From Candidatus Thermoplasmatota archaeon (GTDB lineage: Archaea > Thermoplasmatota > Thermoplasmata > UBA10834), in contig JAHIZT010000081.1 of assembly GCA_018814355.1 (NCBI GenBank), positions 1-47,769 on the forward strand: a DNA stretch of 47,769 bases, written 5' to 3'. The first letter of the stretch is position 1. Every line of letters starts with the position of its first letter. Of this stretch, positions 42,483 through 47,769 are shown in pieces. A model generated the notes under the pieces. The model was not told where the DNA came from. It did no database searches and saw nothing but the letters and a program-made list of their open reading frames with translations. Both the position numbers and the translations under genes were made by a program.

Positions 42483-43773
42483 GGTCGAATTCGACAGAAA
42501 CCTCATCGATGTCGTCAACCTGAAGAAGTACTTCCCAATCCGGGGAGGCCTTCTCAAGCGGTCAGTGGGAGTGGTGAAGGCCGTCGACGACGTCACCTTC
42601 TTCATCAAGAGGGGTGAGACCCTCGGCCTAGTTGGAGAGTCCGGCTGCGGCAAGACCACTGTCGGAAGGTCCATCATGATGCTAACGCCGCCCTCGTCTG
42701 GCTATGTGTTCCTCGAGACCCCGAAGGACATCGTCAGGACCTTCACTGAGCTCGTGAATCTCGTGAACGGCACCAACGTCGGCAAGATGACGCCCGAGGT
42801 GGCACTGGCAATCGCGGACAAGATCAACAAGATGTTCGGGTCCCACAACTGTGAGATAACCGAGGGCAAGAAGAAGCACTTCTGCATCGACGCCGGGAAG
42901 ATCACAAAGGCGGTCCAGCCCATCCGGTCCGGGACAAGGTTGGGAAGCGAGGAAAAAACAGTCAGGGACCTCGCGGAGGACGCGATCGAGGAGCTCACCC
43001 GGAGGTATTGCATCAACTTCAAGATCAAGAGCCAGGTCCGGAAACTGAGGGGAAGGATCCAGTTCGTGTTCCAAGATCCGTTCTCATCATTGGATCCGAA
43101 GATGCTGATCAAGAACATCGTTTTGGAACCGATGGTCGCTCAGAACAGGTATCGGGGAAGAGGGGGCGCGAGCGGCAAGAAGCTCTCGAAGGAGGAACTT
43201 AGGATGCGAACGATACAGCTGCTCGAGAGGGTGGGTCTGAACGTCGAGCACATGTACAGGTTCCCGCACGAGTTCAGCGGGGGGCAGAGGCAGAGGATAG
43301 GCATTGCCCGGGCACTCTCCGTCAATCCGGACTTCGTCGTCCTCGACGAGCCCACTTCCGCACTGGATGTGTCAGTCCAGGCGCAGATCCTCAACATGCT
43401 GAACCATCTCCAGAAGGACTTCGGCCTCACCTTCCTCTTCATATCCCACGACCTGAGCACGATCAGGTACATGTGCGACCGGGTCGCGGTGATGTACCTG
43501 GGCAAGATCGTTGAATACTCCGAGAAGCACGAGCTTTTCAACAAGCCGACGCACCCGTACACCGAGGCGCTCTTGTCGGTCATACCTGTCCCAGACCCCG
43601 ACCTGAAGAGGGACAGGATCATCCTCCCAGGAGATGTGCCGAGCCCGGCGAACCCGCCCTCCGGCTGCAGGTTCCACACAAGATGCCCCCTGGTCATAGA
43701 TGTATGCCACACGATCGACCCGCCCCTGACGGACAGGGGGAACGAGCACTTTGTCGCGTGCCATGTCCGCTGA
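42469..43773 (+). CDS. dppF: Peptide ABC transporter ATPase DppF with an insertion before the Q-loop
   Basis: A 434-residue ABC ATPase (about 320 is usual). Walker A GESGCGKTT lies at residues 56-64, Q-loop VFQDPFSSLDPKM at about 200, signature FSGGQRQRIGIA and Walker B FVVLDEPTSALD. Between them, about residues 84-188 form an insertion with HNC, HFC and RRYC cysteine motifs and no similarity I can see to the DppD repeats. The C-terminus has the usual oligo-HPY cysteine region (GCRFHTRCP). It completes the DppD/DppF pair. Its end overlaps the next gene. Confidence 0.92.
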   Translation: MFENKVEFDRNLIDVVNLKKYFPIRGGLLKRSVGVVKAVDDVTFFIKRGETLGLVGESGCGKTTVGRSIMMLTPPSSGYVFLETPKDIVRTFTELVNLVNGTNVGKMTPEVALAIADKINKMFGSHNCEITEGKKKHFCIDAGKITKAVQPIRSGTRLGSEEKTVRDLAEDAIEELTRRYCINFKIKSQVRKLRGRIQFVFQDPFSSLDPKMLIKNIVLEPMVAQNRYRGRGGASGKKLSKEELRMRTIQLLERVGLNVEHMYRFPHEFSGGQRQRIGIARALSVNPDFVVLDEPTSALDVSVQAQILNMLNHLQKDFGLTFLFISHDLSTIRYMCDRVAVMYLGKIVEYSEKHELFNKPTHPYTEALLSVIPVPDPDLKRDRIILPGDVPSPANPPSGCRFHTRCPLVIDVCHTIDPPLTDRGNEHFVACHVR

Positions 43774-44176
43774 CGGCAGTTCGGAAGGCCCAATCGATTC
43801 GGCCTCCAAGAAGCGCGAGGCGGCTTACCGAGCCCTCGAAGAGGACTCCGACCTCCCGGAGGAGCAGGCGGTCAAGCTGGTCCGCAAGCATCTGCCATGG
43901 AAGGACTGGCTGCTCGCTGATTTCCTGAGATACTGGTATGTCCTCGGCTGCCTCGCATTGGACGTCTTTTTACCACTCCGAATCGCCCGTTGGCTCCACG
44001 CGGACTCGGCCTATAGCATCCTAGGACTCGTCGTTCTTCTGTTGGTGCTAGTCTACCTTGAGACGAGGACATACATATGGATCTGGCCCAGTGGCGTCAA
44101 GACTAGAATCGAGACGCAGCGAAGGGCGTTCCGCAGGGCGTTTCGCAAGCTGACAGCAGCGTTCCGCAGGGACTAG
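43763..44176 (+). CDS. Hypothetical protein with two membrane spans
   Basis: A 137-residue protein with a charged N-terminal half (AYRALEEDSDLPEEQAVKLVRKHLP), two hydrophobic spans (near residues 57-75 and 84-101) and a basic C-terminus (RRAFRRAFRKLTAAFRRD). ATG 43763 overlaps the dppF stop by 11 bases, so it is translationally coupled to the peptide operon. No family is recognised. The basic tail probably lies in the cytoplasm. Confidence 0.6.
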   Translation: MSADGSSEGPIDSASKKREAAYRALEEDSDLPEEQAVKLVRKHLPWKDWLLADFLRYWYVLGCLALDVFLPLRIARWLHADSAYSILGLVVLLLVLVYLETRTYIWIWPSGVKTRIETQRRAFRRAFRKLTAAFRRD

Positions 44177-44235
44177 ACCTGTCAGAGCGTTCATATCGCC
44201 GCTCGTCGATTCCAGACAATCGAGGGGGGCAACAA

Positions 44236-45873
44236 CTGAACGGCTACCTCATTGCCATTCTGGCATCGGCCGCGTACGCGGTGATACTCCTCGTCGGCTG
44301 GCGAGTGAAGCTATGGAATCGGCACGGCATCAAGCTCTATGGTCCGATCATGATGCTCAGGACAAGCAGAGGCCGGGCATTCATCGAGAGGCTCGGATCG
44401 CACGCGCGCGGATGGAGCCACTATGGCCTTGCCTCGGTGGTCATATGCGCACTCACGACCACAGTCGTTGCCGCCTTTCTGATATGGGAGGTCTTCACGA
44501 CCTTCAGCGCGCCGTCCCAGATGGACCTGTCGAACGACCTCCCCTTCGGCCAGACCGGCATCAATCCAGCAGTGACCGTGACATATGCCGTCATAGGAAT
44601 AGGGGTCGCAGTCGTCGCCCATGAACTATGCCACGGGGTTCTCTCAAGCGTCGGCAATATCAAGTTGAGGTCCATCGGACTCATGCTTCTGGTGATCCCG
44701 ATAGGCGCGTTCGTCGAGCCAGACGAGGATGCCCTCAAGGCCACGAAGCGGACGAACAGGCTGAAGGTCTACGCCGCAGGGCCTGCCACCAACGTCATTC
44801 TGGCAATCGTCTTCCTGGCAATCCTACTGGGGTTACTGATGCCTTCGGTCAGACCAATCGCAGATGGGGCGGTCGTCACGAGCGTCGCGCCCGACTCCCC
44901 TGCAGAGACCTCCGGCATAAGGGTTTGGAGCGACATCACCGAATTGAATGGGGAAAAGGTGAACACCACCTCGTTCAGGTCAACCTGGTTCAGCAATCCC
45001 GGGGAGCTTGTCAGCATCAACCTGACCTACAAGCAGCAAACGCAGATCATCGCGCTCCCGGGAGGCGTCGTGATTAGTTCGGTGACGGACGGACCCGCGC
45101 TCAATGCTGGCATACGGCCAGGGATGATGGTGACGAGCCTGAACGACACCGTGATCCACAGCGTTGAGCAGTTCGAGTCAGTGGTAGAGGCTTCAACGCA
45201 CGACGCACCGGTGAACATAACCGTGCTGAAGCTGGGACATGATACCACCGGAGGCGTCAGCTGGTTCGTCCAGGATCCGTCAATAAGGAGCGTGAACCTG
45301 ACAACCAAATGGCTGTACTACCGCCTGCATTTCCCCAACCAGAACAAGGAGGAGTACAGGAACATCAGCTTCATGGGTGTTTCGAGCTCTCCCCTAGGCA
45401 TCAGCGTCGAAGACCCCGACACGATCCTGAAGCCGGTGGCGCATCCGTTCAGCGCAACCGGGGATATTGACGCCGCCATGAGGGACTCCCTTAGGTACCT
45501 AGGACTTCCGTTCTTCGGTTACGCCCCGATCATGTCGCCCGAGGCTGACCTCTTCGAACCATCAGGAGTCCTATCACCCCTGCCAACCAACGTGTTCTGG
45601 ACGGTCTCGAACCTATGCTACTGGATCTTCTGGATGAACCTCATGTTCGCCCTGACGAACGCAATACCGGCCGTGCCCATGGACGGCGGGATGGTGATGA
45701 GCGACCTCATCAAGGGGCTGACCAGACGCCTGGGCGAGAGGCTGAGCGGGTTCGACCTCCTGGTCGGGAAGAAGCCCATATCGGACGTGCAGGTTGACCG
45801 TTTCATGATAGCGCTCACTGCGGTGTTCGGAGTATTGGTCGCCTACCTCGTGCTATGGCAACTGCTCTTGTGA
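44236..45873 (+). CDS. M50/site-2-protease-like membrane metallopeptidase with PDZ domains, probable CTG start
   Basis: A 545-residue intramembrane protease-like protein. The zinc motif HELCH is at residues 129-133 in a membrane span, and the third ligand is in the C-terminal AIPAVPMDGGMV. Between them lie two PDZ-like units (AVVTSVAPDSPAETSGI and VVISSVTDGPALNAGIRPGMMV). Relatives start with a membrane helix, here NGYLIAILASAAYAVILLV, preceded by CTG 44236. GAGGGGGG at 44222-44229 is a ribosome-binding site, and the first ATG/GTG/TTG in frame is GTG 44281, which would cut the first helix. It may cleave a membrane-bound regulator or signal peptide remnant. Confidence 0.85.
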   Translation: MNGYLIAILASAAYAVILLVGWRVKLWNRHGIKLYGPIMMLRTSRGRAFIERLGSHARGWSHYGLASVVICALTTTVVAAFLIWEVFTTFSAPSQMDLSNDLPFGQTGINPAVTVTYAVIGIGVAVVAHELCHGVLSSVGNIKLRSIGLMLLVIPIGAFVEPDEDALKATKRTNRLKVYAAGPATNVILAIVFLAILLGLLMPSVRPIADGAVVTSVAPDSPAETSGIRVWSDITELNGEKVNTTSFRSTWFSNPGELVSINLTYKQQTQIIALPGGVVISSVTDGPALNAGIRPGMMVTSLNDTVIHSVEQFESVVEASTHDAPVNITVLKLGHDTTGGVSWFVQDPSIRSVNLTTKWLYYRLHFPNQNKEEYRNISFMGVSSSPLGISVEDPDTILKPVAHPFSATGDIDAAMRDSLRYLGLPFFGYAPIMSPEADLFEPSGVLSPLPTNVFWTVSNLCYWIFWMNLMFALTNAIPAVPMDGGMVMSDLIKGLTRRLGERLSGFDLLVGKKPISDVQVDRFMIALTAVFGVLVAYLVLWQLLL

Positions 45874-45965
45874 CCAAGCAAGCCTCCCTACGTTGTTAGG
45901 CAACAGGTTATTTCGTCCACCGGGCAATCCCAAACACGCCGAAGGGACGACAGTGAAGTGATCAA

Positions 45966-46712
45966 ATGGTCAAGAGAAAAATCATCGAGATAGACGAGGA
46001 CAAGTGCAATGGATGTGGCGCATGCGTCACCAAGTGCGCGGAGGGTGCGCTCCAGATAATTGATGGCAAGGCCAAGGTCGTGAATGAGGTGTTCTGCGAC
46101 GGCCTCGGTGCATGCATAGGTGAGTGCCCTGAAGGGGCGCTAGAAATCGTCGATAGGGATGCCCCTGAGTTCGACGAGGAAGAGGTCAAGAAGCACATCG
46201 GCCACGGAAAGGCACACGAGAAGGAGCCGATCGGGCTGGAGCCGTGCGGGTGCCCATCCCATAACCCGATGGTCCTAACTGCGGGAGGAGCGAAGGGAGG
46301 GCATGGGAAACACCACGGTCCAGAGCGCGAGGAGCTGCCCCCCGAGCTGACCAACTGGCCGGTTCAGTGGAGGCTCGTGAGCCCGTCGATGCCTTTCTTC
46401 AAGGGCGCTGATGTCCTCTTGGCGGCGGACTGCGTACCGTTCGCTTTCCGAGACTTTCATGGCAAGTTCTTGGAGGGCAGGCCGGTCATAATCGGATGCC
46501 CGAAGCTCGACGATCAGAAGGCCTACCTGGACAAGCTCACAGACATCTTCAGGGACGCCACCCCGAAAACCGTCAACATCGTCCACATGGAGGTCCCGTG
46601 CTGCCACGGGCTCCAGAAGATCGTGGACGAGGCCGTCAGGCGGTCGGGGAGGAACATTCCTGTTCGAACAACAGTGGTCGGTATCAAGGGAGATATCCTG
46701 AAAGCCGGCTGA
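45966..46712 (+). CDS. Ferredoxin-like iron-sulfur protein with a degenerate second cluster
   Basis: A 248-residue protein. The first cluster motif, CNGCGACVTKCAEGA near residue 14, is canonical. The second, FCDGLGACIGECPEGA, has an insertion between its first and second cysteines and may bind no cluster or an altered one. A histidine-rich linker (KHIGHGKAHEKE, then GGHGKHHGPE) follows, then a C-terminal domain containing GCPKLDD and HMEVPCCHGLQ, typical of archaeal 4Fe-4S proteins of unknown role. ATG 45966 follows GTGATCAA. The redox partner is unknown. Confidence 0.82.
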   Translation: MVKRKIIEIDEDKCNGCGACVTKCAEGALQIIDGKAKVVNEVFCDGLGACIGECPEGALEIVDRDAPEFDEEEVKKHIGHGKAHEKEPIGLEPCGCPSHNPMVLTAGGAKGGHGKHHGPEREELPPELTNWPVQWRLVSPSMPFFKGADVLLAADCVPFAFRDFHGKFLEGRPVIIGCPKLDDQKAYLDKLTDIFRDATPKTVNIVHMEVPCCHGLQKIVDEAVRRSGRNIPVRTTVVGIKGDILKAG

Positions 46713-46761
46713 ACCTTTCACGCGGATAGACTATTGAACCGGGAAGCCATACGCCGCATCG

Positions 46762-47292
46762 ATGCCGCTGGACATAACTTGGACCAGGCGCGCGATGCGG
46801 CTTCCTCCCGAGGTCCGGGAGGAGCTTGCAAGAATGCTGGACAAGGTCCACCCGCACTTCGCGGAGATCAGGCGGCCCATGAAGGTCGGCATAACGCGGT
46901 TCTATGACGGCCTCGTGTTCCAGTCCAACGCCGGCAAAGTCAAGCTCATGGTGGACGTCCACAGATCCAGAAAAGGCGGTTGGAAGTTCCCCACCTACTG
47001 GACTCTGGTGCACGAGTTCATGCATCTGGTCCAGTTCAACGACGACGGAATCCCAGGAGGAGAACGCGCGATCGACATCCAGGCACTGACCAGGGTGCCC
47101 CCGGGGTTGATCGACGACTCCCCGTGCTATCTGGTCGTCCCGGAGGAGATCAGAGACTCCTGGAACGATAAGTACGCAGAGCTCGCCCACGTGCTCGCCA
47201 AGGAAGCTTTGAAAAAGAGGCGTGATGGACTCAGACGCTACGCCGTCTGGTGGGAGGATGAGTTCGAGAAGAGGGCGCAACCGGGCAAATAG
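46762..47292 (+). CDS. Small HExxH metalloprotein (putative zincin peptidase)
   Basis: A 176-residue cytoplasmic protein with the zinc motif WTLVHEFMHLVQF near residue 95 and a downstream ERAIDIQAL that may supply a third ligand. It has no signal peptide. A TATA-like ACTATTGAA centred about 28 nt before ATG 46762 suggests a leaderless mRNA. The family is not recognised beyond the zincin motif, so proteolytic activity is an inference. Confidence 0.72.
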   Translation: MPLDITWTRRAMRLPPEVREELARMLDKVHPHFAEIRRPMKVGITRFYDGLVFQSNAGKVKLMVDVHRSRKGGWKFPTYWTLVHEFMHLVQFNDDGIPGGERAIDIQALTRVPPGLIDDSPCYLVVPEEIRDSWNDKYAELAHVLAKEALKKRRDGLRRYAVWWEDEFEKRAQPGK

Positions 47293-47391
47293 GCACTCAC
47301 TAAGTCACCCTCGGCTCTGAGATCGACGATCGACCGAATGTGGTCCCTGAGCTCAGAGCGACTTTAGGAAATTCTTCATGGAAATGTCGAA

Positions 47392-47739
47392 TCAATCCGT
47401 CTCTATCTCCAGCTTCGTTCTCCTGCCGAATCGGCAAGCAGTAAGAGTCGCATACCCGTCGGCAATGTTCAGGCAGATCGTGTTCTTGCCCTTCGATGTG
47501 ACAGCCAGGCCCAAAGAGCGCTCAGCGAAATGCCTAGAGGCAAGGTCGACTACCTCGTCCGGAGACAGGTCCGTAGTCGTTGAGTATTTCAATATCACTC
47601 CCTCTTGGTCACGGAATGGGAAGGCAGGACCATATCTGTTCCGACGTCGGGGAGATGCATCTATCAGAGCTTCTTTTGCGAAGATGCCTCCAGGCCAGAT
47701 CTCACGTTCAACAGTATCTCCTGACTCCTCCGGAGGTAG
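47392..47739 (-). pseudogene. Degenerate or truncated small gene at right edge
   Basis: From GTG 47598 the minus strand encodes 68 residues (VILKYSTTTDLSPDEVVDLA, then DGYATLTACRFGRRTKLEIETD) ending at TGA 47392-47394. The frame stays open and protein-like further upstream to 47739 (EIWPGGIFAKEALID) with no ATG, GTG or TTG before a stop. After the TGA, the same frame continues FDISMKNFLKSL before a second TGA at 47353-47355. A missing start and an internal stop suggest a decaying gene; sequence error or readthrough is possible. Confidence 0.4.
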
Positions 47740-47769
47740 TTAGCTCCTATGATTCCAAGGGATGTGAAC

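Noticed and set aside
1-47769. tRNA, rRNA, CRISPR arrays, insertion sequences
   Set aside because: I looked for T-loop-like GTTC(A/G)A sequences with flanking stems, regularly spaced direct repeats and transposase motifs and found none that hold up. Short matches such as GGTTCAATC near 14510 lie inside the dedA paralogue.

Overview
The window is GC-rich, densely coded DNA from an archaeon, most likely an uncultured heterotroph of the Thermoplasmatota. Archaeal markers are pelota (pelA), the ribosome-recycling ATPase ABCE1/Rli1, archaeosine synthase ArcS, the IorAB indolepyruvate:ferredoxin oxidoreductase, roadblock/LC7 and DUF1015 proteins. Many promoters have a TATA-like box about 22-28 nt before a start codon, which suggests leaderless mRNAs, mixed with GGTGAT/GGAGG ribosome-binding sites inside operons. 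The Thermoplasmatota placement is an inference from gene content and has not been tested by phylogeny.

Layout. 1-4.7 kb: the start of pyrB at the left edge, then a small winged-helix regulator divergent from a five-gene sulfur-relay operon (tusA plus four DsrE-superfamily genes), then arcS. 4.9-13.2 kb: a response regulator and translation genes (pelA, metG, abcE1) interleaved with a roadblock protein, a PHP phosphoesterase and an M3-like peptidase. 13.2-18.5 kb: membrane proteins (DedA, a decayed second DedA, a BASS-type transporter, a YdjM-like protein) and a CbiMQO cobalt/nickel ECF transporter with a paired palindromic operator candidate. 18.6-32.5 kb: a large modular surface protein with a PEF-CTERM-like tail, a DUF255 thioredoxin-like protein, a PH-domain protein, iorAB with a PhzF-like isomerase, a GAF-repeat histidine kinase, a rubrerythrin-like protein and a DUF1015 protein. 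32.5-45.9 kb: a probable peptide and amino-acid scavenging block, made of an N-acyl-D-amino-acid deacylase, a C45-type Ntn hydrolase, a zinc-ribbon protein, a complete Opp/Dpp ABC transporter and a site-2-protease-like membrane peptidase. 45.9-47.8 kb: a ferredoxin-like protein, a small HExxH metalloprotein and a degenerate gene at the right edge.

Together the genes fit an anaerobic protein and peptide degrader. Peptides would be imported by the Dpp system, cut by the M3-like peptidase, and aromatic 2-oxoacids oxidised by IorAB to reduced ferredoxin. N-acylated or D-amino-acid residues would be handled by the deacylase and possibly the Ntn hydrolase.

The most unusual observations are: (i) the peptide-transporter ATPase DppD is about twice its usual length and carries two ungapped, related 61-residue modules inserted around its Q-loop, plus a zinc ribbon; its partner DppF has an unrelated insertion at the equivalent place; (ii) the tus/dsr operon and its divergent regulator share a CGGTATTG element, present as a perfect 17-bp palindrome at the operon promoter; (iii) three membrane-protein genes appear to lack ATG/GTG/TTG starts at the expected position and instead have in-frame CTG codons next to ribosome-binding-site-like sequences.
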